Assembly (NCBI RefSeq): GCF_000003815.2
Contig: NC_049985.1
Location: 13,953,185 to 14,017,184, forward strand
Direction: 5' to 3'
Source of the DNA: Branchiostoma floridae
Lineage: Eukaryota; Chordata; Leptocardii; Amphioxiformes; Branchiostomatidae
Length of the DNA: 64,000 nucleotides
Shown here: positions 46,953 through 59,823 of the stretch, piece after piece
Layout of the letters: each line of letters opens with the position of its first letter
How positions within the stretch are numbered: position 1 is the stretch's first letter
Made by a program: the position numbers and the translations under genes
The notes under the pieces: model-generated
Told to the model about the DNA's origin: nothing
Seen by the model: only the letters and a program-made list of their open reading frames with translations
The model's database searches: none

Positions 46953-47042
46953 TAGCTTGGGTACCATCTTTTGGAGTAACTAGCTCAATCTTCCCCAGCA
47001 AAAAGATTGAGACAATTACTACAGAGGAAAGTACCCAGGCTA
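46953..47042. mobile_element. ~90-bp foldback element, copy 2
   Basis: The ends TAGCTTGGGTAC and GTACCCAGGCTA are inverted repeats with one mismatch. The flanks GGTATGAGA (46944-46952) and GGTATGGGA (47043-47051) match at 8 of 9 positions. An inner hairpin (CTCAATCTT/AAGATTGAG-like) differs from the other copies, so only length, end motif and duplication size are shared. Confidence 0.7.
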
Positions 47043-47889
47043 GGTATGGGATCTTCAATTTCTTGTAAATTTTAACTGTAACTGTACAAATTATATTTTA
47101 TCTGTGGGGTAAATTCTTGGTTCAACAGTTCTTCCATGACTGGGGTCCGTGGTAGTGGATTTCATTTCATTTTTTCTATCTATTTAACCAGGAAAAACAC
47201 TGACAAAAAAGTGACGAAAGGGTATCGAGGGTCAATGTTTGAGTTTACATTCCTCAATATTTACCACGAAATGACATTAAATGCTAACATGACAGAAAAG
47301 CATAGCAGGTGGTGTGTTTTGGATGAAAATTTTGTTTTGGCCTGAGGCTCATTACCAGGTATCCATACACCTTGAAAGTGAAGCGGTTCCCTGACCTAGT
47401 TTGACCTCTGATGTGCTGTAAAACCTGAAATGAACTGGGGTCTGCCCGCTTAACCCTCTTCCATGGCAAAGAATACTTACATCACAGTCACAAATGCAGG
47501 AAATACAATAATGGTGACATCACATAACCAAAGCAATGACTGTGGTACAATATAAATTCACATTGGATTCAACAACCTGTGCAGAAAGGGTAGAAACTGT
47601 GATTTGAAGGAAGAAACATCATACTAACATGCTATAGTACAAAATATGTTCTCCCCTAGGGATGAGTATTGACTTCCATCAAGGCAAATTGAGCCTCATG
47701 TGGTGGGTGGTTCCATTCAAGCAGAAGGTGGTTAAATGGCTCTGCTGTTGACATTCTTTGAGCATGTTAAAGATAATAAAAGATCCCACCACATTTTTGA
47801 TAAAAGTGGAGATTTGCCCTTATAAATTTTTTCCCAAACTGGGGACATCCCTATCTCATGCCTTCTATCCTGTCACTAAAGAAGGTATA

Positions 47890-48021
47890 GTGATGACACG
47901 AAAGAAGAAGAAGATTAAAGAAGTGATGACACGAAAGAAGAAGAAGATTAAAGAAGTGATGACACGAAAAAAGAAGAAGATTAAAGAAGTGATGACACGA
48001 AAGAAAAAGAAGACTAAAGAA
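47890..48021 (+). repeat. 33-bp minisatellite, 4 units
   Basis: Four nearly identical 33-base units start at 47890, 47923, 47956 and 47989. Because 33 is a multiple of three, an open frame (47758-48087) carries four VMTRKKKKIKE units. The frame has no splice context or recognisable flanks, so I do not call it a gene. Confidence 0.95.
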
Positions 48022-48656
48022 GGTGAAAACAATGTATTGAATATTTTATGCCCTCTCTGGCCTAGGGCAGCAGCTTGTTTCATGTAACGTTACAAAGAGC
48101 AACTTTTCCATTTTCAAAATGTAAGGTTACGCATTTGATTTTAGAAACTGAAAAAATTGTAACGCTTATTAAAATTAAAGTGAAATAGAAGGTTATAAAG
48201 AAATGTCAACATTTTTCTCCCAAAGCTATAACTTACTAACGTTACATGTAGTATGACCACAGCAAATAAATTTTATGGATGGCATCGTCTGCCGACTTCA
48301 AACATACTTAGATAGGGCAACAACAACAAAAAACAAGATGGGCACACAAAAAACAAGATTGCAAATGTTCAAAATCAACACCATTAACATAACAAGAATG
48401 ACAAAATATGGCATCACAAACAGTAAGGCAGTCGTGTGAAAGTGCACTAGTGTAGTGAAAGTGACACTAGTGTGGTAGACTACTCATGGTTTCCATCTTG
48501 GTGCCACTCATACAACTATCCAGCAAGTTTCACTTCTGCAACTTAGCCTCCATAGCAAGCAGGCTCTCTTGTTTGTTTGTTTTCTGAAATGAGGCAAAAA
48601 TTGATGAGCGCATGGATGTCATCCATAAAACTTACTTGCTGTGGCCTATATTGAAG

Positions 48657-48749
48657 TAGCCTGGAATCCAGCCTTGTTAGCTTTGTTTCGCCGAGTGGCG
48701 ACCTTCGGGAGCGGAACAAAGCTATTAAACAAGGCTGGACTCCAGGCTA
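48657..48749. mobile_element. ~90-bp foldback element, copy 3
   Basis: The ends TAGCCTGGAATCCAGCCTTG and CAAGGCTGGACTCCAGGCTA are 20-bp inverted repeats with one mismatch. An exact 9-bp direct repeat ATATTGAAG flanks it (48648-48656, 48750-48758). Inner arms GCTTTGTTTCGC.../GCGGAACAAAGC extend the hairpin. Confidence 0.9.
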
Positions 48750-49049
48750 ATATTGAAGCTGTGAGTTATGTTGACATAACGTTACCCTGGGGCAAATAGA
48801 TAATGAGGGTCAAATAGGTGAAAATAGTTAACGTTTAATGATAGTTGACGAATGGAGATGACGAATTCATTGTTCTTCTACTGATAAAGACTGTGAATAA
48901 ACAACACCTTCAGCAGAAGAGCACTTTTAAAACACGTCATCGATCGAAACTCAAAATGCCCCACTTCCCAGAACGAAAGGGTGTTTTCCCGGGTAAAACA
49001 CACCCCTCCCAAATATGGAGGTGGGTATTGTTCTGCTTCCTGAGCAGGT

Positions 49050-49190
49050 CAGCTGGCCGGCATCTGACCAATCACAGCGCTGAATATCAATCTAATTACG
49101 TGACGTCCTCATTTGACATGCAACTCTCCCATCGACCAGTTGTAGCTAAAAGGGGGAGGGGATTTCCCAAAGTTGTAGGTCTAGTATGCG
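49050..49190 (+). promoter_or_regulatory. Promoter of gene 2: CCAAT, CRE-like, kappaB-like sites
   Basis: CCAAT lies at 49068-49072 (GACCAATCACAG, an NF-Y type site), a CRE-like TGACGTCC at 49101-49108, and GGGGATTTCCC, a match to the NF-kappaB consensus, at 49158-49168. No TATA box is present. They lead into an exon with a strong donor at 49246. Factor names rest on motif match only. Confidence 0.5.
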
Positions 49191-49245
49191 TGTAACCAAG
49201 ACCTAACCTCTACGGCCAACACATCGAGACCTCAGCGATCATAAG
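49170..49245 (+). other. Candidate noncoding first exon of gene 2
   Basis: The sequence before 49246 is followed by the consensus donor GTATGT (49246-49251). No ATG opens a useful frame. The next plausible exon on this strand starts at 55950 and begins with untranslated sequence, so this would be a 5' untranslated exon. Its start is a guess. Confidence 0.4.
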
Positions 49246-51968
49246 GTATGTGTTTGTAGGCTGCTATTTTGCCGATTTTTGGCACTTTCCCATGCGATCT
49301 TGCGTGACCTCCCTTGACCTAACAAAGTTATCGTGCCGATATGCTATCAGGTGGTGGGCACGTTGAAATGCCAGCACGAAGGCCGCTGGTGTAACATGGA
49401 AACACTTCACTCTACGGGCGCGTGGAAGCGTCTTAGCTTACATCCAGTATTCTAGTAAGATGCTAGGAAGTTGTGTGCTCCATATCCACTTTAGATCGCT
49501 GCTAAATCCAAGCTATAGGACTTTCTAGGGTCCCACCTTGCTTCGGATCTATCGATCTTCGTGTAGATTATGTTTACATACACACCCCTGTTCTGGTTGT
49601 AATCAACACAATCTGCACAAGACAGTCATGATATCTCTACATTACACTGAAATGTGGTGAAACAGCATTGGACATAGCCTAGTACTTAGCAGAAAGTTTG
49701 AACTGTGGCCTGGTTTAGAGTACTCTACTCCAACTAGAAATCAAACGCTTTCATTTTTGTACACATGCCCTGAGCGTGGGCTGGAAAACATGTCTGGCAG
49801 GTTCCTCAGCTACACTGAACAGCCCCAGGCTCAGGATGACTCATGGTCACAAAAACACCACGGTGATTCAGTATCATTCACGGTCAGCGAATTGTACCTT
49901 TGAACAACTATCCAATATAGAAAGAACGGTACCATGCTCTTAACATGGGCTGTGATATACGTGTAAGGAAAATGGAAGACCATGGTTTAGTAGTTCTGCA
50001 TTTTGTTGTAAAGGTGAGTTTGGGTTTGAGTTGTGTCACGCTGAGGCCATTCAAAATCAAAGAACCTGAGTCTGCTTGAATAGCAGTGTACCTTGACAGC
50101 TCCCACCCCATGAAGAAAAATCTCTACAACTTTTATTGAGCCACATATTTTACTCAGACAAGAGTAATAGAATTAAGGTTGTAGTTATCAACTAGTCATA
50201 TAATTTCATTGTGCATGAAGAAAACACAGTGTCAGGAATGTAAATCACTTTTTTCTTGGGGGGGGGTACATTTCTGCATGAGGAAAGGGTCGTCTAAAGA
50301 AGGCAAAATATTCTTGTGTGTTCTTGCCAGGTACTAGTATGTAGAACATTTTTGCACCGGTGGAAACTTTCTTCATGAGATATTTCTTACACCTACAACA
50401 GGTGGTCATAGGTGTGGACTGTGTCATCATCACTGCTTTTAATACAGTTGAACTGAGGAAAGCTTTGTCATCTAACAAGTGACAGATAAGTTTTTGTGCC
50501 CCAAAATGCTCTCAAACACACACATATGCATACATAAATACATACATGCATAGACAGTACACATACATACAAGTGTATATCATAGAATGGACAAAAAACT
50601 GCTGTACTGTATAGTAGCATACTCGTAGTATTATAACACAATGAAAATTTACGTAGCATTTCTAGGGTTAACATTACCTTGTCTTGCTGTGTTATTGAAT
50701 ATTAATGATATACATGATAACATGATAATGATATCATAATGTCACTTCCAGTTCCATGCATTTCTTGCACATACTACAAATGTCACCTGAATGTTAAAGG
50801 GTCTTCAGAATTTTTTGGAATTTGTAAGATTTTTCATTGGATTTGTGGTCATATTTATCTCCTATCAGCTTTTCAATGATCGTTGCAGAATCCATCATTA
50901 TCATGAAAGTGAATTATTTATGTTACTTCTAACAAGACAGGTCAGGGGCTACTACATTTTTTTTGTATTTCTAACAAGCAGTTCGACTATCAAGTGACCC
51001 TTCAATACATAGTACTAGTAGTAGAATCTATGCCTTTTTCATGTCCATCAACATGTTTCACGTTTTTGCAAAATACCAGTAAACATTTTTATCCTTGATC
51101 ACTGATGTATCACAAACCTGTAGAAGATGATAGTGACCAAAATTCTTCCATGTGACCAACACTTTAAGAACACAGATCTATGGCTTCAAGGCATGCTAGC
51201 GCAAGTCTGTGTATAGTGACATGGTCCTTGGCTCAAGGATATTTTGTGATGACTCCAATAATTCATATCGATTGTTTCAAATGATCCTATTCCTAGTGTT
51301 AGTGGTGTGCCCCTCCCCAACCCACATCCTTAAAATTCTGATGTTATGTTGTGTTCTTTTCATTTTTCAATAGGCTTCAGTCAAACATCAAATAAGTGTC
51401 CTGACAGTCACGTTTTCGAATTGTTGAAAAGGGGTTATTTGTTGTGCCTAGATGCTCGGTCTCATTATTATTCATATGTTGTTGTTAAAACATAGTCCAT
51501 GTTTGATGAAATTGTCTATTGTCTGGATTCAAGAGAACAAAGTTTTTGTGTACAATCACATGTGTCTAATCTGTATTGAAATCTCTTGGTTATCAAATGT
51601 TCGATGACACTATTGATTTGAAATACTGAAGCTATTCAGAAAAAACAGACGCCATCTTTTGGTACGTGACCTTGGAGCACGTTGTGTTTACCTGTCCAGG
51701 TGAGCATACCATTTCATACTCACTATTGTATGCATGCTTGGCACTGTGACCTTTGGCCTCTGTCTCAGCTGTCTAGCTCGTTCTTTTTCGTTGTTGTCCT
51801 CTATGTGATTTGATTTTGACATTGATGTTAGACTGGTATCCCTAGAAAATTGTTGTCTTGAATTATGATTGCAATTTGCAAACAATAAACTGGTTGGTTG
51901 TTGGAGTACTAGTAATTTCCTTTTAAAACTACATGTACATCATTGTTGTTTTCCTATCTGTCTCTGAG

Positions 51969-52002
51969 CAAGGAGGTTAAACTCTTTCTTTTAACCTCCT
52001 TG
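51969..52002. mobile_element. 34-bp foldback with CAAGGAGGTTAA ends
   Basis: CAAGGAGGTTAAA and TTTAACCTCCTTG are exact 13-bp inverted repeats separated by only 8 bases, and an exact 7-bp direct repeat CTCTGAG flanks them (51962-51968, 52003-52009). The end motif and duplication length match the element at 40342. Confidence 0.8.
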
Positions 52003-53227
52003 CTCTGAGTTTGCAGCCACATGTACAAACAGGCATAACAAAAAAATGAAATGAGTGAGAACAGGAGTCATGAGGCTCAAGTGTGACCAAGCTCCTTGGT
52101 GTGACATAAACCGTTAAAAGTTTGCTTCAGTTTTGCAACCATACACATTTTCAGAGCAAGATTTCTTTAGTTTTGTACTGAAAATATGAACTCAACTAAT
52201 TTGTAACAGTTAACCACTCACAGTCAAAACAGTACCGGTAACTACAGATGTAGAATATACTTTATAGGGCATTACTCAAGAGAAATACATGCTAGTTAGA
52301 GTTGTAAAGTAAATAGTGATGATGAGCCCCCCTCCCCATGTTGCTGTTTTGGGGGTGCCCCCAATCCATTGTAATTCCCTGTATTAGCATATAGCAGACA
52401 ATAGCAGCACCCAGCACCCTAAATGAGCTATTTATGAAGTTCCCTCCAGTGGATCATTCAACCCACAAGTCCCTCCCACCCCATCATACTTTCACACCCT
52501 GTGAAGCCAGATTAGCATGCTTGTGACAACCATTAAATTGGGCTTGCACATTATTGTTACAAGGTCCCTACTGGGTGACATGGGATCTTACACTTTAGGT
52601 AGCAGTGGGTGTTAGAGCTGACACAGTTGGTGTTATGTCCTTCTCTTCCTACCAGTTTCACATAGGAGCTTTTATCAACATAGCTCTGCAATAGGCCTAG
52701 GAAAAAATGTATTTTCAATTACACCTTGAAAATTTAGAGTCTGTAGCTACAGATTTTCTTTTTTAGATTTCAGCCAAAGTGATCCAGCAAACACTGTTGA
52801 ACAAAGTAAAATATCAGGACACTCGTATTCTAATCTAATATCATTCTAATCATCCAGTATACATTGTCAAGACTCAAAGCACAATTTTCTATTTGGGCAC
52901 AAATGACGACAATGTTTTGGAAAACGATTCTACAACATTTTTATCACTAACACAGTTAGGCCAGTAGGGTGTCAGATTAAAAATTGTGTCTCTTGCCAGT
53001 GCTATGGGCAGACCAAAAAAAGGTAAGGGTTGCAATTTATAGATAGGGTCAGGTGACCAAAAACACAAACATTTTTTTCCTTACAACATTTCATGTTTCA
53101 CTCAGGGATTACAGCATGCAAACTGTTGTCTCTTCAGCAGCAAAACCAACAGTTTTGCTATCAGCTTATAGAGATTTGACTGATTAAACTGTCAGAATCA
53201 GTTTGTTTTCTTCACCACATACCTGTA

Positions 53228-53242
53228 CCCCCCCCCCCCCCC
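53228..53242 (+). repeat. Poly-C run (15)
   Basis: Fifteen uninterrupted C. Run length is likely to be error-prone in sequencing. Confidence 0.9.
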
Positions 53243-55949
53243 ATCAAAACTAGATTGGCACTGTTCTATATTGCATGTAGATATATTTAAAACTTGTCAT
53301 ATGGTACACTGCATCTAATCACAAATAGGAAATTGTATGTTGTAGTTGTTGATTATAGACCCCAGTAATTGTTGATTATAGGTTCTGTTCATTGTTCTAC
53401 ACATGAAAGGAAGCTTGCTTTTCCTTCCAAGTATGTTCCCAAATTTACACAACATTGTGCAACTTCCTGGGCATAAGGTAACATGATCTCCACTGACTAC
53501 AAGGAAGGATGGAAGTACAAGTATTTCTCAGTATAACCAGCTGCTGACTTTCAACCTGGCATCACATTTTGACAGGAAGAAGTTTGAAATGTGGTTGTTA
53601 TCTTTTATGTGATGTGACATGTCAGGTTTCCTTGAGTCAGCAGGCACAGGGCACAAGGCCCAATTTATTGTATTTATTGTTCTTTGTCAGTGAGCAAATG
53701 ATGAAAACTCCTATATCTGTTGTACATTACAATTTTGATTGAGTTTTTTTAATGATAAAAGTGAAATACTTGAAATGCTTAGAGGACTAAGTATAGAGTT
53801 TTCCTTTGCATGTTGTATATATGTATGATATAAGACACAATAGAGATGGTATTTGTCTATCTGTTACCATTAGTCTGTCTTTTGTCAGTGTTGTTTATAT
53901 ACCACTGTGGTTATGATAACCTGCTGGCCAGCCCCTATAATCATGTATGCCATGCTTGACAGTGAGTTTGAAATGTTGAGAAATCATCCATCTTTAACAA
54001 TAGAACTAGGTTAATGTCTTGCAATGCGAAAACCTTTCTATCATTTGCAGAGCAAAAACTTTTGCCAGCTATATATTGTGGCTGTATGTCAAACTGGAAA
54101 GTATCAGAAGTCCCTCCGATGTCAACCAAGTTCAGAAGATACTGTTCTACGTTCAGATCACCTAATAATTTTGTGCTATGGTATGTAAAACAATGCTATA
54201 TAACAATGCTATTTAAGTCAGACATTTGTGAGTTGGTGCATTTCTGTCAAATGTCAGGGGAGGTTTCATTGACCTGAAGTCATCTGCTTATCACAAGCTC
54301 AAGGTTCAAGATATGTGCAAAATACGGTCAGAGCTGACTTGATACATTCGTAGCTAAGCCTAAATGTCACACTCAGGGTCTAGAATCTGCCGAGTAACTA
54401 AATTATGAGTACTCAAGGTGCTTGAAATGCATAGATGTTAAACTTTGCATCCTGTACCTATGTAAAAAAGAGTTTTGCCCCTAGGGCATGTCTGCAGGTA
54501 GCTGTTGTTTCAGTTTTCTATTGACGTCAAGGATGCCTCCTTCGTGCAGGTATTGTTACATGGTTACCTGCAAGTGTCAGACAGTTCAACCCCTACTTTA
54601 TGAATAGTCTGTAGGAGCTACATGCTCGCTGTGGAACAGAGTTCAAAGGTAAACAGGTGTGCTATTTGTACAGGGTCAAAGTCTAGGCGTCTATCGTCGT
54701 CTTTTCAGAATCATTAACCGTGACCCACAGCGTCATGCAGCAGACTGTCACCAGAAAGTGAAGTTAAGCACTAGTTTCCCCAGGCAATTCTAACCACTGT
54801 TGAGAAACCCTGTTTTGCTTTGATGGTTGCCATTGTTTGCTGTAAGGGGTGCTTGGCGTGGACACCTGATACCTTATCAAGGTGAGGCGAATATAGGTGT
54901 GTACAATAGGAATTTAGTGTTGTTTGCTTTCCTGTCTGTTGCCTACAGACAAGGGCTGAATTTAGGGATAAACGTGAACTTGAATTCTTTCACGGTGGAC
55001 TAAGAAGCTTTAACTATCTAACTGAAAATGAAATACCTAGCCTGTTCATTTGAGTAGGTGTGGTTAGTACAGTGTAGGTACTAGTATTGTTGTAGGGGAT
55101 CTCTTCATGTCTGAGTAGTACCCAAGGCCTTTGTGATGAAAGCTACTTGCTACAGCTTAGAACAATTCAGATTTGGTTCTGATAGTCAGTCAGATTACAT
55201 GGGCCCTAGAATCAGTCAACCCTCATACCTGTACCTGAATAAGTGCCTTGTCCAAGCAAGGTGAACAGCAACTAGCTGAACCTGATACTGCATACCTGTA
55301 CCCAGGTTCAGGGTCAGTGCCCTGTAAACAAAGTAGAATGCTTTAAAGCCTTGAAGGTATGGAGTTTTTTATTTTTTCATTTTCTTGCCCTTTCTTTCTT
55401 GGCCTTTCTTGTAAAAAGCTTTTGATGTTGATAAGTTTAGCTCGATCTACTCCCTACTTGATCTATTCCCAACGGGAAGGCTGATTGCAAAAAACAGATC
55501 AAAGGAAAAGGTCATGTTTTACCCACCAACCTCTGCTTGGAGAGTATTTCCTTCCACAGGTTGCAAATTGAAAGGGTTATACCTGCATTTGTACATATTG
55601 AAAAGCACTTCAGACCTATGACTACTGAAGTCACATGCAGTATGTGGATTTTGATATGCTAAGTGAATGATAGCTGTGTTTGTATTAGAGTTCACAGGAA
55701 CCAGAGTAAACTATTCAGAATCACACATTACAGTACATCACAGTGTATTACCTCAGTTATCACCGGTATTCGATGGTAGGTTGGCTCAGCAATGCCTTAG
55801 CAGCTTGGTTTCAAACTGAACATAACATGTACAATTCCTACTTCTTACTGAACTGGGGAAATAGTCAATCTTTTTTGCATATTGTATGAGCAATGAAGAA
55901 GTCTTGTGCTAAATGTATTTTTTCTAAATGGATTTATTTGTTCTTACAG

Positions 55950-56054
55950 GGACCACTTGAGTGACAGTTGTACCTTAGCTGTAGTAGGATGACGTTAGTA
56001 CAGCATAAGCAGGGACTGACATTCGACTTCGCAAGCAACAACATGGACCATGAG
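55950..56054 (+). CDS. Gene 2 first coding exon
   Basis: The acceptor TTCTTACAG precedes 55950 and the donor GTATGA follows 56054. The first ATG at 55989 opens MTLVQHKQGLTFDFASNNMD then HE at phase 0. An in-frame TGA at 55962-55964 supports this ATG as the start. The next exon at 58251 joins in phase. I do not recognise the N-terminus. Confidence 0.6.
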
Positions 56055-58250
56055 GTATGAAGAGAGGGAGGGAGTGGATATCAACTGTTATTCTTTGCCT
56101 CTTTTCTGCATTGCCTCTGTGAAACTGTACCTTTTTTCACCACATTTCTCACCACCAATTTCAAACATCATTCATAGCAATAACCTTACTGACACGTTTG
56201 AATGGACATTGAGTTGCCAAGTAAATACAGTTTAGCAAGTCCATTGCTACAATATTCATACATTTTTTGTTCACCATAAGACCTGAAAATTGGTTGACAA
56301 TTGTGTGATTTATTGAATGCAGACTTGTATGGCAGTGTCATATGTAATTCATAGACCAATAGATCATTATTGGCAACATTGGAAGCCAGACTCAAAGAAT
56401 TCAAATTACAAGTAATTTTTCTTCAAAAATTCTAAGCTGTTTACATTTTTGTCTGGAATCTCACGTCATAGTCTTTTTGCAAATTGCAGGTGGCTATTTG
56501 GAACACTGAAATACTTTCATTAAAGGTCAATAGTCCCATTAGTATGGGCATGTTTAAGCAATTATTAGATCCATTAGATATAACATATGATTATGTCCTC
56601 TTATGTGCAAATGTCCATCATATAAACTATTGGTTTTATAGTGTACATCATTAACAGCTCATATATGTACTTGCACAACTTTGTCTTTGCCACCTCTTAC
56701 TCTTGTTCATTTTGCAAATTCAATCTGTTTTCTGCACCCCTCTAGATTTTACCAATGGAAGCAACAATTAAAAGAGTATATTCATGTGACTTCAGGCAAG
56801 ATATAGCCCAACATGTTGCATGTCATTAAATCATAATTCAATTGTTTTGTGTACTATGAGAACTTTCAAACATTCTGAATGACACAGAAGAGCAGAAGAA
56901 AGTATGCTGACGAAGCACATTGGACTAGTATGCCAAATAATGAGCCATCAATACGGCTAACAGCATTTGCTATGACACCCTCCAAGCTGTTATAGAAAAT
57001 TCACTATTGAATATGCTCTAGTGAGGGATATTGGAGGTAGGGGAGTGCAGAAGACCAGTACTGCAACTCAGTCGACTGTCGCTGCTCTTGTTTTTCTATT
57101 CTCTCCTGTTTCACAGATCTTCAAAGTTCCAGGGTAGCACATTGTAGCCAACGCTCTGTCTTCCCTCAAGCAGTAAGAAAGTAAGAAGACATGGCAGAGC
57201 GTCTTGTGGGAGCCCGGTGAACCACCATACATCTTAGAAGTGTTGCTAATCAAGATTCAAGACTTCGTTATTATATCTAATATACTGTAACAGTTGTTTA
57301 ATAGCTGTTCGTTCTTCTGTTGTTTGTAGCTTTTGTTTTCTTTTGTTGTGTTGTGTTGTGCTAGTAGATTTCACTGGGCCTTTTCTTGGAGCTGTCTACA
57401 TATAGAAGCCTAGTGAAAGACACTACACTCAGTTTCCTGTACTGTCTAGCTGCTAACTTGTCTGTCATCTCTCTATCCCTACCTTATACTCTACATTAGT
57501 AGTAACTGTTACAGTTTATATGTATTCTAAATGTCAACATTCTAACTGTCTCTCTGGAGCCTTATCCTACGAGTATACAAAATTTGGTGCCAAAACGGCA
57601 AAAGGCTTCTTCAGCTGGAAGAAGGTTAAGAATCAATTTGAAGGATTTGATCTTACACATTTCTACTTACAGTCAATGAACTTATTTATTTTTCCCAGTT
57701 TAGTTGGCAGTGTTGCTACTGTAATGAAAGTTTTTTAAGCAATGACTAATGCATTCTTCATTAAAAAACAATATCATAATTTTTGTACTTAAAACCAAAA
57801 TGCTTTTTTTGTCATACACAATATAGATAAAGGAACATGTCACTCACTCAGTCCCATAGTTAGTAGTAGTTGTCAGGTCAGTCTGTCTGTAGACTGGGGC
57901 AGTCTGTCTGTCCTAGGAACATCCAGCTGACCGGAAAGAATCTAGATAGCTCCAAAGACTCTATAGAATTACATGTTCTATGATTGTCTTATGGAAATGT
58001 TGTGGATTATGTTGTGCAAGGTAACAATCAACAAAATGAGCTCAAATCATAATCTGCCAATATAACAAAATTTTGACAAGAAATTATAGTGTATTGCAGT
58101 GCTCATAGTGATAGATGGTGATGTTATCATTGCTATTGACAGCTTTCTCGTTAACTTACCGGTTCTGAGGTTTGGTTCCAAGTTTTTTAACATTGAAAGT
58201 TGCCATGAACTTGAAATAAAAGTACAACTAACTGTGTTATCTATTCCCAG
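56055..58250. other. Gene 2 intron
   Basis: 2.2 kb between two phase-matched exons. No repeat family or further exon was recognised. Confidence 0.6.
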
Positions 58251-58377
58251 GACCAGTCTAACCCGGCAGTTATTGTAGAACCCATCGAGAGGCCAGCTGT
58301 GGAGATAAAGGAAGAGGTGGAGTTTGTCTACATTGACTCAGTTGTAGAACATGAGGAAGAAGTTGTGAGTGACACAG
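58251..58377 (+). CDS. Gene 2 second coding exon, acidic
   Basis: The acceptor CTATTCCCAG and donor GTAAGA bound the exon. It encodes DQSNPAVIVEPIERPAVEIK then EEVEFVYIDSVVEHEEEVVSDT and leaves one base of a split codon. IKEE fits the SUMO attachment consensus (hydrophobic-K-x-E), and such acidic IKEE segments are common in N-termini of nuclear regulators. That suggests, but does not prove, a nuclear protein. Coding status is well supported by splice sites, open frame and composition; the family is unknown. Confidence 0.75.
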
Positions 58378-59739
58378 GTAAGAGTTGCCGCTGTTGAAGT
58401 GCACCTATTCAGAAAAGAATGCTAACAGTAACACAGCACATATACTGATATAGTAACTGTATACAGACCCAAGAATGGCCGAAAATTTGGGGTTATAAGT
58501 CCCAATCAATTTTAGCGTTGGTTAGTTAAAGTTTAGTTTATCCATAATGTCATTTACTACTACAGATAAACTTTCATGCTAACATACCCAACAATGTTAC
58601 TCAACAAGAGCTGCAGCAATAAGATATAAGAATCACACTTTTGCCTGCATATTATTCTCTGTTTAACTTTGCAGTTTCTTCAGTCATGTTAGATTTTTTG
58701 TTGCAAAATATTTTTCAATAAAGCTGATAGACATTTGAAAATCTCACTCTACAAGACCATTCTCAGCTGTAAAGGGGTGTAACAAGTTTGCAGGCCATTA
58801 AATTGTAGAATATTAATGAGTAGACTACCTACCAAGAGGAAAGGAGCTGAAGAAGAAGACTGTTACAGAAATACTACATACTTTATGTCCCGTTTACCCT
58901 TTCACATATCTTGATGCCCAGTGATGTAAGCTTTGTGAGTATAGCTACTGTAATGTTGACACTAGCATAAGAACCAAGTACAGCACATAATTCTCATGTT
59001 GAAAATTGCATCAGCATATTTTCGACTCAGTGACAAGCCATTTTGCTGACATTGACAATAAACATGTAAAATACAACACATATTATAGGCTGCAAAGAGA
59101 ACTGTTAATGAACTCAACATCAGTTCTGCCCATCTTGTGATGTACCTTTCCTTATGGGCAATGATAATACATTTGTATGCTGTAACATGTTCCATTTAAC
59201 AAGGCTGCACAGTGATACTGCGTAATATGTCACATCAAGGCTTGGTCACATTATGTGATCATAGAGAAGGTTGGCTCAGCCCTCTTGTGATGAAGTACAG
59301 TACTGCAACTTGGCTGGTCAGCTCTAAAAAGAGCTGCTACAAGCCATGCAAACAGAGAGCTTGACAAACACTTGATGAAGACTTTACAAAGAGTCTGCAG
59401 AGGTTGAACAGTAGATTTAGGCTATGTTGACTTGATTATATGGATGACATCAACTTTTGCCCATTTCTAGAAATAGAATAAAAAGTTTTTAACCACACTG
59501 TAAATCATACAAAGCAGCTGTAAAATGAGCATTTATATGCTGTAGATTTAAATTGCCGAAATGGATACTAATGTCATAGAAGGCCAAAGTAAATTCCAAC
59601 ATCAAAGAAGATGCAGAAGAACAAAAATGAAGATAAAAATCTATTTTTTTGTTATACTTCACTCAGTGCGTTAAGTCATTTGTCCAATCCTTCTGACTAC
59701 TGATAGATTTCATACTGAATGCAACTCGTTTTTGCCAAA

Positions 59740-59810
59740 CTTTTTTTTTTTCATTTGCACGCTCGCATCAGTTTTGAGGTTTCCAGATTATCTCATCCAT
59801 ATAATGAAAT
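59740..59810 (+). repeat. T-run + CATCAGTTTT repeat, copy 2
   Basis: A T run then CATTTGCACGCTCGCATCAG, ending CTCATCCATATAATGAAAT. The head is repeated exactly inside the neighbouring element at 60007-60043, and a diverged relative is at 46862. Confidence 0.7.
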
Positions 59811-59823
59811 CAACATGGCCTTA

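Larger units (their letters stand above)
46421..49030. other. Intergenic region with repeats
   Basis: Between the SDAD1 polyadenylation signal and the next promoter. It holds a T-rich repeat head at 46862-46930, foldbacks at 46953-47042 and 48657-48749 and the 33-bp minisatellite at 47890-48021. No gene was recognised. Confidence 0.6.
49246..55949. other. Putative first intron of gene 2
   Basis: 6.7 kb of AT-rich DNA. It holds a tiny foldback (51969-52002), a run of 15 C (53228-53242) and short CA/TA-rich stretches near 50515-50570. No exon was recognised. Confidence 0.45.

Noticed and set aside
47758-48087. 109-residue protein with MTRKKKK repeats
   Set aside because: The frame is held open by a 33-bp minisatellite; no splice or homology support.
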